Source: Leucogyrophana mollusca
Taxonomy: Eukaryota; Basidiomycota; Agaricomycetes; Boletales
NCBI GenBank assembly: GCA_021014945.1
Contig: MU266353.1
Location: 1-64,000 of the forward strand
Direction of reading: 5' to 3'
Length of the DNA: 64,000 nucleotides
A program made the position numbers and the translations under genes. Under the pieces are notes generated by a model. It was not told the DNA's origin, searched no databases, and worked only from the letters and a program-made list of their open reading frames with translations. Position 1 is the stretch's first letter. The number at the start of each line of letters is the position of its first letter. Below are positions 1-10,817 of the stretch, one piece after another.

Positions 1-444
1 CTACTCACCTCAGCCGGTGCCCGGAGTTAGGCAGATAACGACTGAGGTGCACTACAGTAAAATAGAGCTATATATAGGGCGGAGGTACCGCTCGCTTAGT
101 ACTATGGAGAACAGAGCACAATGGAGCAAAGCGACAATAGTGCTCCGCACAATGGTACACTTACTCCGGACGGTCCGGAGTAGGAACGCAGCTCCTAACT
201 CCGGAGTTGGTCGGACCATAACTCCTGAGCGTCGGAACGACTCGGAGCTAATGGGTTTTGACAATAATGACCTTATGAAACGGTGTGTGGTTTGGAGTGA
301 TTCATGAATTTGGTTGCAAGCGCCTCTCAATAGCCACCCGTAGCACTTCCCTTTTTGGCACAGTCAGACCGTGACGAACGAACACAACTGCGCCCTCCCC
401 GACATCGCCCATTTATTCTTCACTATACACCCACTTTCCGTAAA
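1..444. other. Left-edge non-coding region with CCGG-centred palindromes
   Basis: No convincing coding exon is seen before the V-ATPase start at 445. The stretch carries a 9-bp inverted repeat around one base (163-181), a perfect 12-bp palindrome AACTCCGGAGTT (197-208) and two further CCGGAGTT copies (21-28 and within the palindrome). Such CGG/CCG-rich dyads resemble fungal zinc-cluster factor sites, but no role is shown. Confidence 0.4.
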
Positions 445-1308
445 ATGTCTGCTGATTTGTGCCCACCATACGCGCCGTTCTTTGGCTTCGCAGGAGTCGC
501 ATCAGCGGTAAGTTCCAGCAATTTCTCGCTAGTCGCTTTGGCTAACGCCTGCCATGGGATAGATGATCTTCAGCAGTATGTCCTCTCCCTTACGCTTTTC
601 ACCGTTTCGTGCAGTCGCTCAACTAAGTGTGTCATAGCCGTTGGTGCTGCGTTCGGCACAGCAAAAGCTGGCATTGGCATTGCAGGGTTGGGCAGCTTCA
701 AACCAGAGTTGATCATGAAGGTACGAGCTGTTGGACTTGAACACGCGCTTGAGTTGCGGTAATGTTGAACCACTGATTTTATGGGGGCTTCTGCAGTCAC
801 TTGTACCTGTAGTTATGGCTGGTATCATTGCTGTCTATGGTCTGGTGGTCTCGGTACTCATCGCTGGAGCACGTACGTCCTCGCTTGCTCGGCTTCTCCG
901 TACAAGGCTGACATCGGAGTTGGTGCTTAGTAAACCCGACCAAAGACTATCCGTTAGCTGCTGGGTTCGTACATCTTGGCGCAGGTATCTCTTGTGGGAT
1001 GACAGGGATCGCGGCTGGGTATGCCATAGGCTTGGTCGGTGATTCGGTGAGTGCCCCCGACATCTCTGGCAATTCAATGGAGGCACTGACATCTTATCCA
1101 GTGCGTGCGTGCCTACGTTCACGAGCAACGTGTGTTTGTATCTATGGTCCTCATTCTGATTTTCGCTGAAGTCCTGGGGCTCTATGGGTAAGGAACAGTT
1201 GTATTCCCTTAGCCTTCGCGTTCGCTGATTCCTGGCCTCCAACTCCTTACCAGCCTCATTGTGGCGCTGCTAATGAACACGAGAGTAACCGGCCTTACAT
1301 GCAATTAG
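445..1308 (+). CDS. VMA11: V-type ATPase proteolipid subunit c' (Vma11-like)
   Basis: Seven exons (445-507, 563-575, 638-720, 797-872, 931-1046, 1102-1187, 1254-1308) join in phase to a 163-aa, four-TM proteolipid, the usual length. It forms part of the rotor ring of the vacuolar proton pump. The protein opens MSADLCPPYAPFFGFAGVAS, and the 13-nt second exon restores the MIFST segment. The fourth helix holds the proton-carrying Glu in FAEVLGLYG. The segments GAAFGTAKAGIGIAGLG and FKPELIMK, and the NPTKDY loop before GFVHL, match the c' (Vma11) rather than the c (Vma3) paralogue. The start is fixed by conservation from the first codon. The c'-versus-c assignment is from memory of the families and is the less certain part. 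Confidence 0.88.
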
Positions 1309-1441
1309 TCGTCTCCGCTTTCCACATATACCTTCATACACTTGCAATTTAAGAGTGTGGCGCTGAATGTCATCCACGAAAGAAGGTTACATTACAATTG
1401 AATAGGCGATGATACATAGTGCAACGAAGGAGGGACAGCGA

Positions 1442-2175
1442 TCATTTGCTTAACCTCCTACCTCTATTTGAAGTGTCCGAATCACTGTCGCTCGATGACG
1501 AGACCGAGCGACTACGACGGCCTCTCGGCACCCGTCTTTTTCTATCTCGCTCTCGTGAACGAGATGACCCCGAACTCGAACTTGAATCTGAGTCGGACGA
1601 ATCCGACCCAGAATCTGAATCCGAGTCAGAGTTCGATGAAGAATCTGAGTCAGAAGAACTTGATTCATCATCGGAGGATCTGCAACTCGGGGCTTAGCAG
1701 CGGTCAGAGGAGGAACGAATGAGTCGTACCTCCTGGCCTTCTTCCGTGATTTCCCTTCCTTCTCCGTAGACTTTACTTTCTCTCTTTCCTTCTCCTTGGC
1801 TTCTAGTATACGATTCGCCACGCCGCTCCTTTGGGGAGAGAAATTACGCAGTACCTGTCAGTCTACACGCCCCCAAGCCGCCGCGCACACAACTCACTTG
1901 GTCTTAAACTCTTCGGGCACTTCAACCGAGGGTTTGCCTTCTGCCTTTAGCTTTGCGAGTATTTTGGGGTTCTCGAGCATCTCTGTGCGAGATGGGCGCG
2001 AGACGTATGGGCGGGTGGACTTGCATTCGAAGATAAAGTGACCTGGGACTGTCAGCGTTTAGACAAAAGTGTGACAGGCTTTGGGCTCACCTGTCCCAAG
2101 ACATTTCTGGCAGACAGTAGACGAGGTCGCGCGGGGATTGTTGTTTGTCTTGCGGTGAGGGGCGTATTTCGACAT
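1442..2175 (-). CDS. CCHC zinc-knuckle protein with SR/acidic tail (ZCCHC10-like)
   Basis: Four exons (2175-2091, 2042-1898, 1828-1730, 1679-1442) give 188 aa. The N-terminus carries a CCHC knuckle: C-x2-C in VCQKCLGTG, then HFIFEC, then TRPYVSRPSRTEML, the hallmark of the small zf-CCHC family. A Lys/Glu-rich coiled segment (ILEAKEKEREKVKS) follows. The C-terminus is a Ser/Asp run followed by SRSRERDRKRR and an RS-type tail. The composition suggests an RNA- or splicing-associated protein, but function is inferred only. The last intron must be removed, because unspliced reading moves into a spurious frame. The convergent neighbour VMA11 ends 133 bp away. Confidence 0.8.
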
Positions 2176-2435
2176 TAAAGGATAATTGGGATTACAGTTG
2201 CAAAAGTCCTTATGTTAGATCTTGGAGGAAGTTGGGGTCTGTACGAGACAGGATGAGGTAGAGGGATCGTGGGAATATTTTACTAGATAAGCATACCATT
2301 TCGGGCACCGATATGTTGGGCGCTTTCACTGGAGGACCTACAAGGACCTACAAGATCTGCGTTCGACCAGTATGTGAGCTTTTTAGCGCTCGAAGGTATA
2401 TTTTACGTCGACATTTGGGTGCCATCATCCGAACG

Positions 2436-3535
2436 ATGGGCGGCAGAGCATTCCTTCAAGTCTTCCCCGCTGACTCTTTCCCTCGCCTGCCTCCGTCCTT
2501 GTACAAACAGATCAAGATTCGATTAAGAAGCCGACTACAGGTCTTGTACGCTATCGTCGAGGTCCCAGCGGAGGCACCCGAGAAGGTGGACCATGGAGAT
2601 CTTGATTTTGTCGTGACACGCCCTCTGAACACAGCGGGCATTGTCACACATGAGGAGGTTAAAGAAGCTCTTGGCGCAACGAAGGCCATTGAGCTGGAAG
2701 GTAATAGGACATCAAACTACGCCGTTCCTATTTGCGACGAGGATTGGGGATCATGCGAGAGACTCGGCGTTGACGGCGGAGCGGCGCAGATATATGTCCA
2801 GGTCGACATCCGTGTCTGTGACACAGAAGAGGAAGTGGAATCAATTCTCGTGTTCCATGGATTCGGAGATCTAGGAATCATCATTGGTTCCATATCTGAC
2901 AGCTATGGGCTATCCGTCGGGACGAAAGGCATGAAGGTAAGCGTCAGTGCAGCTCAAGATGGTAGTTCAAGACCCAACGTTCCCTGTAGATTAGCAGCCC
3001 GCAACCAGATCCGCCGATACATCTTACCTCGTCTCCGAGTGAAATATTTGAGTTCCTCGGTCTATCCATGGACACCTGGAAACAAGGGTTTACAACCCAA
3101 GAAGCCGCTTTCGAGTTCGCCGCAACCTCGCGTTTCTTCGACCCGCAGAGGCTCCACAAACCAAAGACAGCATCAAAACAGAAGACAGCTGTAAGCCGGA
3201 GCATGTATCGAGACTTCCTTGTATGGGCACAGGGTGCACCAGCAGAGCGCGCCGTGGCTCCTACTCACAACGCGGTGGAAGAAGCACTCGTTCACTTTGG
3301 CAGAAAAGATGAGTGGGACGCGAGGGCACGTGAGAGATACGAGAAGAACTGGCTGAAAGAGAACTTCAATGGGAAGCTAGTAGCAGAGTGGACCGGTCTC
3401 GGATGGAAAGGGGTGAAGACAGTCATGGATGCGGTGAGAGCGAACGCCGGTGGAGAGCAGCTGCTCGTAGGGAGGGAGTTGTACGAGGTGAAACGACTCG
3501 TGAATGAGACAAAGGACGCCCTGGAGCTGGAGTGA
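2436..3535 (+). CDS. Conserved fungal protein of unknown function
   Basis: Two exons (2436-2936, 2990-3535) encode 348 aa. The start ATG was chosen because MGGRAF is where similarity to remembered basidiomycete homologues begins; an upstream in-frame start at 2313 exists. The protein has a DHGDLDFVV segment near residue 50. This G-D-x-D-F pattern recalls nucleotidyltransferase-like proteins, but no full catalytic set is evident. A second conserved block is FHGFGDLGIIIG. The C-terminal half contains EIFEFLGLSM and SRFFDPQRL, then a charged helical region. No signal peptide or TM segment is seen. The family is widespread in fungi but uncharacterised to my knowledge. Confidence 0.75.
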
Positions 3536-3615
3536 AATGGTATATTATTGGTGTAACCAGTGACAATACGTTGAAAGGAACCAAGTGAGGCATCAATGAA
3601 TTATGAGAGCCTCAA

Positions 3616-4482
3616 TTACCAAACGTAGGGAATAACTCGGGAAGGAACCTTTTTCTTATACTCTCTGTACTCGGCAGCAACACTTGCATCGCCTTGAATG
3701 ATGTTCTCCTATCACCCATGTATTAGTAACGCAGTTGCTTGCACACCAGCTGATATAGCTACATACCTCAATAGGCATTTTGATTGCGAATGCTCCGGCT
3801 GTGATGGCGAGGGCATACAGCGGAATATATGACCAAAACATAACTGAGAATAAAACTTCCTGAACCAACACCAAGCTAGATTGGATGAAAAGTTAGTTAT
3901 GATAGCAGCACAAAAGTGAGCTGAGTGCACGGTTTACCTGTACATAGGGTGGCGAAGAATCGCATAAGGGCCAGTCTGCACGATCCTAGGTTTTTCACGA
4001 CGCTAAAAAAATCAACCCATGAGCGTGCAGTCGAGGGTAGCAGGGTAAATATGACGTGCTCCGATAACATGCCACTGATCACCGAGATGTTTCACGCCGC
4101 TTTCCATGATCTTGGCGAACCCAAGACCGATGAAGCAAGCCAGACCTCTCAATGCCACCTTGCCATGAGTTGACACCACGTCATCCGGGAGCGAGAAGTT
4201 CAGCATCCACTGGGGTTGGTGGAAACCATTGCACGCCACTCCGATCATGTAGGCCAGGGGAGGGAGAAAGAATGCCAGACCATGAATTGGGGAGATAATC
4301 TTGGCGAGAAAAGATGTTGGCATGGTCTGTGGACGTACAGCACCTCCTTCAGCCTCTGCTACGGCCTTCACAGCTGCCATTTTCTTGAAGGTCGTGAAGA
4401 AGAACTGGGCGGTAGCGAGAGAGACTATGCCCTCTACACATTGGGTAGGAGAAAATGGGAGAGACAGACCGGCGATATACAT
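3616..4482 (-). CDS. Isoprenylcysteine methyltransferase-like membrane protein
   Basis: Four exons (4482-4060, 4002-3938, 3875-3767, 3708-3616) give 229 aa. The N-terminal half has hydrophobic segments (around FLPPLAYMIG and GLACFIGLGF). The C-terminal half has the PEMT/ICMT signature: QWHVIG-RREKPRIVQTGPYA-ILRHPMYS, a stretch of membrane helices, then the typical EYREYKKKVPSRVIPYVW end. Proteins of this superfamily methylate membrane substrates using S-adenosylmethionine; the substrate here is unknown. The first intron (4003-4059) only works with a GC donor (GGA|GCACGT) and an AG acceptor. The assignment to the superfamily is firm, but the exact reaction is inferred. Confidence 0.78.
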
Positions 4483-5006
4483 TGTTCGTGGGTTGATATT
4501 GATGCTAAGTGATTGAATGGTCGCAGCCTTTTATATGTGGGTTTCGACGTTATCCCTCTGCAGTTTGTTGCAGTGCCATGACAATGCTGGTGACTGTTGC
4601 GGTCCTCATAGAGCCGCACTAGCTGATTCATTCACGACTGCGCTATCACGAATGAATCACGAAATGTACATGCGCCTGCGGCACGATCCCAGACAGACGA
4701 TTCGAAAGCGAGGATTCTGAGCAGTTCCAGAACTTCCACTGAAGCTGTTCGAGTTTGAGCAGAGAGCTCAAGATGTTGGTCTCGGCAATCGCCGGCCGGC
4801 GGTACAGGTACGATCCGCGGCCGCTCTGCACGGCTCGGCCAGGCATCGTTCTTGAAGTGAAACTGCTGTGTGGATTTATGACAACGCGGGAAAGCCCCCC
4901 AAAGCCATAAAGGCCTCTTTCTCACCAACATCTATACGGGACTTTATTCTCGTTAAATTCACCCGTTCAGGCAAAAGCCCTCGGCGGTGCCTAATCTCTC
5001 AACAGA
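4483..5006. other. Intergenic region between divergent genes
   Basis: This 524-bp stretch separates the divergent ICMT-like and Sec14-like genes and should hold both promoters. It includes a GC-rich part near 4790-4840 (gccggccggcggtac, cgcggccgctctg). No additional exon, repeat or RNA gene was recognised. Confidence 0.5.
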
Positions 5007-6323
5007 ATGCCCTCCGAAGCCCAGCAGGCCGAGATTCTCAAGACCTTTCGCAAACAGGTCTTTGAAGAAGGCATAATCCACGAAGGTGATTCCCTCGGAA
5101 CGGACGATGCTACGTTGCTGTAAGTTGCATTGCACTTTGCCACGAAGCGCCCTGACATGGCAAGGGACATGCAGCCGATTCCTTCGCGCTCGCAAGTTTG
5201 ACCTAAACGAATCGAAGAAGATGATACAGAATTGCCAGCACTGGCGACAAACTGTCGGTGGTGTAGGCATCGACCAGCTGTACCAAAATCTTGACCCATA
5301 CGATGTGAGTGTGCTTAAACTGCAAATCAAGCTATCTACAGCTCATGCTTGCGATCGAAGTATCCAGGGCGCGAGGAGGTCTTCAAGTCGTGGTCGATGT
5401 ATTTCCACAAGGTATGTTGGTTTAGTCCTCACATCTCATCGCATTTAATAGTATCATCGACAACAGACAGACAAGGTCGGTCATCACGAATCTCAAATTT
5501 CGATCACGCTCTAACTCTGCATAGAAAGGCCGGCCTTTGAACATCCAATTCTTTGGTGGCCTAAACCTACCAGAACTTTATAAGCACGTCACACCCGAGA
5601 AACATTGGGAGGCTATCGTTGTCAACGCGGATTCTCTCACTCGCGAGGTTCTCCCGGCTGCTTCGCGCGCCGCAGGTCGACCCATAGAGCACGCTTTTGT
5701 CATCGTGGACCTCAAAGGATTTGGGTAGGATGCGAAACATCTGCTTTGCTACCCTATTGATTCTCTGTCCTCTATCTTAGACTTTCTCAATTCTGGCAGG
5801 TGAAATCACTGGCCAGAGACTCGTTCCAGATCTCACAAGATTACTTCCCAGAGACGTAAGCCCCTCCAGCGTACGCCACTCCACAGTAAGGATCCTAATT
5901 GATCTGAACAGGATGGGTCAACTCGCCATAGTCAACGCACCCTCGTCGTTTACATTCATTTGGGGAATAATCAAACCTTGGTTATCCAAAGAAACCGTAG
6001 CCAAAGTCGACATCCTCGGTTCGGACTACCAGAAGGTCCTCCTAGACCTTGTCGATGCCGAGAATCTTCCAGCAGTGCTAGGTGGCAAGTGCAATTGCGA
6101 GAATGACGGCGGGTGTGATCTGAGTGGCGCCGGTCCGTGGATGGATGAGAGAAAGGCGAGAAAGGAGGCAGAGAAGGGGGAAAAGCTACACCAGAGCGGT
6201 TCGACCACGCCGACGGATCCATTAGAAGCAACCCTGGCCCCTGGACAGCCCGAGTCGTTACTGACCGACAAGGTGATCGCCGAACGACCCTCGTCGTTAG
6301 TCAGATCTGAAGTTACTGCATAG
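5007..6323 (+). CDS. Sec14-like phosphatidylinositol-transfer protein (CRAL-TRIO)
   Basis: Seven exons (5007-5119, 5175-5304, 5361-5411, 5467-5475, 5525-5724, 5781-5855, 5912-6323) give 329 aa. The CRAL-TRIO N-terminal helix bundle shows LRFLRARKFDLNESKKMI. The lipid-binding lobe shows KGRPLNIQFFGGLNL, HAFVIVDLKGFGLSQFWQ, SQDYFPETMGQLAIVNAPSS and FTFIWGIIKPWL. The canonical CNCENDGGCDLSGAGPW motif follows the lobe. Proteins of this type exchange PI and PC between membranes and support Golgi function. Exon 4 is a 9-nt micro-exon (Thr-Asp-Lys) needed to complete the HKTDKKGRP loop. A Ser/Thr- and Glu-rich tail follows residue 260. Whether it is the main SEC14 orthologue or a paralogue cannot be told here. 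Confidence 0.9.
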
Positions 6324-6683
6324 TCCTTGGAGGTCCCATATAGACTGTCTAACGCCATCTTTGAATCCCCATATACCGAACATTGTTCCCATAGATTACA
6401 TTTTTTCTAGAGGTGATACCCGAGCGCTGACGTGGCCGGATATTCAGCTGTATCACCCAATATCCGAGTCTGACCAAGATGCTTAGCCAATAGTTCTGAC
6501 ATTGCATGACGCCACTATGTAGGGGTTTACATGTACATACTGTGAAAGCATATGCCGATGTCGAGGAGAATGAGACTCGTCAAAGCTGAGTGATACATTG
6601 TCAGGGGCTTCGAGCAGAGTATATAACGCAGGCGATGGCCCAGGAGTGGGCCAATACGCAAGCAGTCTCGTTTAGCGCAACAA
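6324..6683. other. Intergenic region with SDR promoter
   Basis: This 360-bp stretch lies between the Sec14-like stop and the SDR start. Apart from the TATA element at 6620-6626, nothing coding or repetitive was recognised. Confidence 0.5.
6620..6626 (+). promoter_or_regulatory. TATA box of the SDR gene
   Basis: TATATAA lies 58 bp upstream of the ATG at 6684, a usual distance for a basidiomycete core promoter. The adjacent sequence down to the ATG is AT-moderate and has no upstream ATG. Confidence 0.6.
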
Positions 6684-7640
6684 ATGTCGTCCCCTCTTGT
6701 CGCTTTCATCCTTGGCGCTGGACCTGGCGTCGGACAGGCCGTAGCTTCTCATCTTAAGCTCCAAGGATACAAAGTAGCGGTTGGATCCCGCAACCCAGAT
6801 TTAAATGCTCGTAAAGAAGACGGCTTCTTGCCTGTGCAAGTGGACGTCGGCAAGGAAGAATCCATCCAGAGAGCATTTGATACAGTGCGCAAGGAGTTAG
6901 GTCCGCCCAGTGTCGTGGTGTACAACGGTATAAAGTTTCGTTATTGTTTGTGAGTGTTCATTTTGCTCACCGTTTGCGATCCAGCTGTTTCCTTTACGCC
7001 CCCGCCGACACCGTATGACCCGCTCTCCTTACCTCTCGAAATATTTCAGCGCGACGCGCAATTAGGACTAGGCATATTCACCGCTGCACAGGAATTCATC
7101 TCAGGCGTGCGTTCAGCGAAATTAGACGCACCCAAAGCATTTATCACCACGGGGAACGTGCTGCCGTTCATACCGCCGGTTTTCAGCCAAGCGATTGGGA
7201 TAGGAATACAGAAAGTGACAGAGGCATACTTGACGGACTTGTTCGCCAGAGCCTATAACAAGGAGGGGATTCGGTACGTGTTTCGCACAGTCGGCGTTAG
7301 TCACCCCTTCTGAATGTGCTTGCATCAGATTCTATTTTGCTACGGAAACTTCTGCTGAGGGAGGTTATCCTGGACCGATCAGTGGACCGGGTCACGCCCA
7401 AGCGTATTGGGACCTGATTCAGAGGAAGGAACAAGGGAAATACGACTATCGGTAAGCCCCGAGTCCACACTTTACTGAAACCAAATGCGAAATATTCTGA
7501 CTCGTATGGTCAACTATCCATCTAGCTTCACCGCAGACGGGAAGGAGCTGGCCGCGGCGCGCTATTCCATTGATGAGGACAGGATCGACGAGCTGATTCC
7601 GATTGGCAGGGCTCTTCTCCCCGAGGCCCGGGATTCTTAA
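6684..7640 (+). CDS. Short-chain dehydrogenase/reductase (SDR)
   Basis: Four exons (6684-6927, 6985-7273, 7329-7451, 7526-7640) give 256 aa. The Rossmann nucleotide-binding motif is at the N-terminus: LVAFILGAGPGVGQAVASHL (G-x3-G-x-G). PVQVDVGKEESI is the usual adenine-ring region, and SVVVYNAVSFTPP replaces the common NNAG. The strict SDR catalytic Tyr-x3-Lys is not clearly present at the usual place (IGIGIQKVTEAYLTDLF), so it is an atypical SDR. The C-terminus has a conserved YPGPISGPGHAQAYWDLI segment seen in a fungal SDR subfamily. It is a probable NAD(P)-dependent oxidoreductase whose substrate cannot be assigned. It is transcribed in the same direction as the epoxide hydrolase that follows after 234 bp. 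Confidence 0.82.
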
Positions 7641-7874
7641 AGATAGCGGCAGAGGACAGATTTTGAGCGTATCGCTGTATCCTATGAGTTTATTGTGATT
7701 GTTGTGGACAGACGACAACGTCAGCTAAGCTGAGGACTCGGAAGCAGTCTGAGTGACGCGGGCCCGATCGGCTCTGGCTTACTAAAATGGTAGAAGCAAA
7801 GGATGGTGACTCCATCAAGCTATGACCCTATATTATATGTACCCCTTACGACTACGTTGGACTTATCTCCCACC

Positions 7875-9390
7875 ATGTCTGAAAGCTCATTCACAATCGC
7901 GATCCCAGAGGAAAAACTGGTTACGCTCCGCGCCAAACTTGATCTCGCCACCTTCCCCGACGAACTTGAGGATGCTGGCTGGAACTACGGCGCGCCTCTC
8001 GCTGACATCAAGAGGCTCGTCGCGAGGTGGAAGGATGGTTACGACTGGCGTGAGCATGAAAGGCAGCTCAACGAGGAGCTTCCCATGTTCACCAGAGACA
8101 TTGAGATCGAGAATTTCGGGACCCTGAACATACACTACGTTCACCAGAAAAGTCAAGTCGTCGACGCGATACCGCTGCTGTTTGTCCACGGATGTAGGGT
8201 GGCTTTGTGAGTATACGCGTTCAATATTGCTGACGTGCCCGCACAGGGCCGGGAAGCTTCATAGAAGTCCGCAAAGTATTGCCCCTATTGACCGCTGCAG
8301 CGCCCGAACACCCCAGCTTCAACGTTGTGGCTCTTAGTTTGCCGGGCTTCGGGTTCTCCGATGCTCCACGTCAGTCTGGCTTCAAAGCCGAGCAGTATGC
8401 TGAGGTGCGCTCCCGAATTACTGCAAAGGACCGGCCCTCACCCCTATCCCAGCTAGGAAACAAGCTGATGCTTGCTCTTGGATACAACGAATATGGTATG
8501 CCTTAGAGCCCTAGTGCGTGTAGCTGTCCTGACATGATTCCTATTAGTAACACAGGGCGGGGACTGGGGACACCTGGTAGGTCGCTGCCCCTTGCATGTA
8601 CTCCAGGTGCTAATTGCGAGTACGGCCAGATAACTCGCACAATGGGACTTATTTACGGCGGCAAACAGGACAAAGCAATGCATACTAACTATCCTGTGTG
8701 AGCGTATTCTTCACGATTAGAGTATGATGTTGTAACACCCTTGTAGAGCTATGCCTCTCAGCTTTCTTCAAGCCCCGCTGTCTTACCTGTGGTCCTTCGT
8801 CGCCCCGCTTACCGCAGAAGAAAAGGCTGGACAAGAACGCACGGCGTGGTTCCAAAAGACGGGAAGGGGGTATTCTGCGGAGCAAAGCACGCAGCCTCAG
8901 ACACTTGGCTACGGGTTAACAGACAGCCCCGTAGGGCTGCTGGCCTGGATCTACGAAAAGCTCATCCTTTGGACCGACGATCACCAATGGACCGATGACG
9001 AAATCTTAACGTGGATATCCGTTTACTGGTTTTCTCGTGCTGGTCCTGCAGCTTCTTTACGCATCTACTATGAGATGGAAGCGAGTTGGTACATCCTTTT
9101 GAGAAAAGTCCCTCCTATCCCTACAGGTATCTCGTACTTCCCTAAGGAGTTGATGGTCGTGCCAAAAGCGTTCGTCTCCCTATGCTCTCAGCAAACTGTT
9201 CCTGCTAACTTTCATACTCCCCAGCTGGGTACGCAAGGTGAACAACATTGTGTTTGAGTCAACGCATGCAAGTGGAGGTCATTTTGCCGCCCACGAGAAG
9301 CCCAAGGAGTTGGTGGATGACCTGCGGAGAATGTTTGGAAAGGGTGGGCCAGCCTACGGGGTGGTTCCGGGCAAGGCAGGATATGCTTGA
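7875..9390 (+). CDS. Epoxide hydrolase (alpha/beta-hydrolase with EHN domain)
   Basis: Seven exons (7875-8193, 8247-8404, 8453-8495, 8548-8576, 8630-8697, 8747-9169, 9225-9390) give 401 aa. The N-terminal EHN domain runs to about residue 100 (WNYGAPLADIKRLVARWKDG). Next come the oxyanion motif HGWPGSF, LSLPGFGFSDAP, and the nucleophile elbow TQGGDWGH with the catalytic Asp. The lid region has ILTWISVYWFSRAGPAASLRIYYE. The terminal GGHFAAHEKP carries the catalytic His. These features match microsomal-type epoxide hydrolases that open epoxides to diols, such as xenobiotics or aromatic intermediates. The SDR gene upstream is on the same strand, so a shared detoxification role is possible but inferred. 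All splice phases close without a frameshift. Confidence 0.92.
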
Positions 9391-9642
9391 GTGTGGCTCG
9401 CACCACAACTTTAGAGCTTTTTCCGACGTTGCGAATATTTATGTCGTGCTGTAATTTGTGGGACGTCAAGCATAGTAGGTCGGGTTCCATTCAATACGTC
9501 GCAACGTCCCAAACCAGGAGCGGTACCATTGAACATCTTGGTCAAATTGTGAGGGTTATTCTCGTCAGTATTGGATGGGCAACGCGTTTACGGGGTCAAA
9601 AAGCATGCTTTAACACAGGGAACAATCCAGGTGGGGTATTTA

Positions 9643-10334
9643 TTACTTCTTTTTAACAGCTTTGATACGTATCTGTTCGTTCCCTACGAAAACACCCTGT
9701 CGAGCCAAATTAAGCCAAAAGCCAAGTAGACGCGTCAAGGGAAGCTTACCTTGCCCTTGTATGGTTCGGGTGGACGCCATTTTCGAATCTTGGCTGCGAA
9801 TAGTCCCAATAGGTGTTTGTCGGTGCAGCTCAGCACGATTTTCGTGGCAGTGGGTAGTTCAGCCTTGATATAGGCAGGAATGGGCACGTAAACGGTGTGC
9901 GAATGACCGAGTTTCATGGCCAGGCGCTGGCCGTTCCCGCCATCCGTTGTCCCTCTAGGGTCATCCTCCAGAGCTGCTCTGTAACCAACGCCAACCAAAT
10001 ACACAGGGACCGTAAAGCCCTCCGTCATTCCTATCACAGCGTTGCTTATGAGAGTCCGCGTGAGCCCCCACATAGACCGTTGTTTCTTCTCCTCCGCGTT
10101 TTCAACAGCAATGGTCAGGACATTGGTTTGCGGAAACGAGAGTTGCATGTAGGACTCGAGAGGGACGGTGGTTGATCCAAGGGGGCCTTTGACGGCAAGG
10201 GAAGTGGCGGATGGCGTGAGCGTGACATTGGGGGGAATGGGGATGGGTGCTTTGCCTATGTGAGATGTGTGCGCGCACGTCCGCGCTGTAGAGCTGAACT
10301 GGCGGACGGCCGTCCCAAGGCTTGACCGAAACAT
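9643..10334 (-). CDS. MRPL6: Mitochondrial large-subunit ribosomal protein uL6m
   Basis: Two exons (10334-9750, 9696-9643) give about 212 aa. The N-terminus MFRSSLGTAVRQFSSTARTC is a basic, hydroxyl-rich mitochondrial presequence. The mature part starts SHIGKAPIPIPPNVTLT and shows VKGPLGSTTVPL, GLTRTLISNAVIGMTEGFTV, GVGYRAALE, the LGHSH element and KIRKWRPPEPYKGKGVFVGN at the C-terminus, all typical of bacterial-type L6. It binds 23S-like rRNA near the sarcin-ricin loop of the mitoribosome. The second exon is only 54 nt and carries the last 17 codons (ending KKK). The upstream in-frame extension begins at TTG, so the ATG at 10334 was chosen. Confidence 0.93.
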
Positions 10335-10817
10335 AATTTTGCTAGGTCCCAATCTGGTCGCGAAGCGTTGGCAGGTAAGCCGGTGCGGAGTTGAAATAGC
10401 ACTCCGCGATTATGTTGTAGGTGAGCCGGTTCGCTTTGTGGCTTTCACACAACCTCTCGGGATGCCGCTCGGTGGCCGTCTGCGCTGTAGCGCTCAAGCA
10501 TAATACTCTTTCCTATCGCACTCTAACGCAAAAAGACAGCTTCCGAGGCCGTTTCCCAGAAAAGTTCTGATTTGGCCCTGATCATTTCCACAAGCGCGTG
10601 TACTTTACCTTGTGAGATGACAGCCTTGATCTTGGAGCGGTTTACGGAGGCCAACACGCGTCGAGATAGGATTCGTGTTCCCAAGGACGAAAGATAAGAG
10701 AAGAAGGCAACTTAAAAATGTCTCCTGCTTATCTAGAGTCTGGTGGTGACGACCCGTCCGTATATAGCAGAATGACGCCCTGTCGCCAGTTGTCGAGGCT
10801 CCTTCTCTTTCCCCAGA
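10335..10817. promoter_or_regulatory. Divergent promoter region, uL6m and permease
   Basis: A 483-bp region lies between two divergent starts. TATATA at 10761-10766 is 52 bp before the permease ATG and is a plausible core element for that gene. No clear TATA faces uL6m, which is common for housekeeping genes. No other gene was recognised. Confidence 0.5.

Noticed and set aside
1419..1697. Plus-strand frame with a long Glu/Ser-rich acidic run
   Set aside because: It is the antisense of the Ser/Asp-rich tail exon of the minus-strand zinc-knuckle gene; repetitive codons leave the opposite strand open.
10335..10352. N-terminal extension of uL6m
   Set aside because: The open frame extends upstream but begins with TTG; the first ATG is at 10334 and starts a good presequence.
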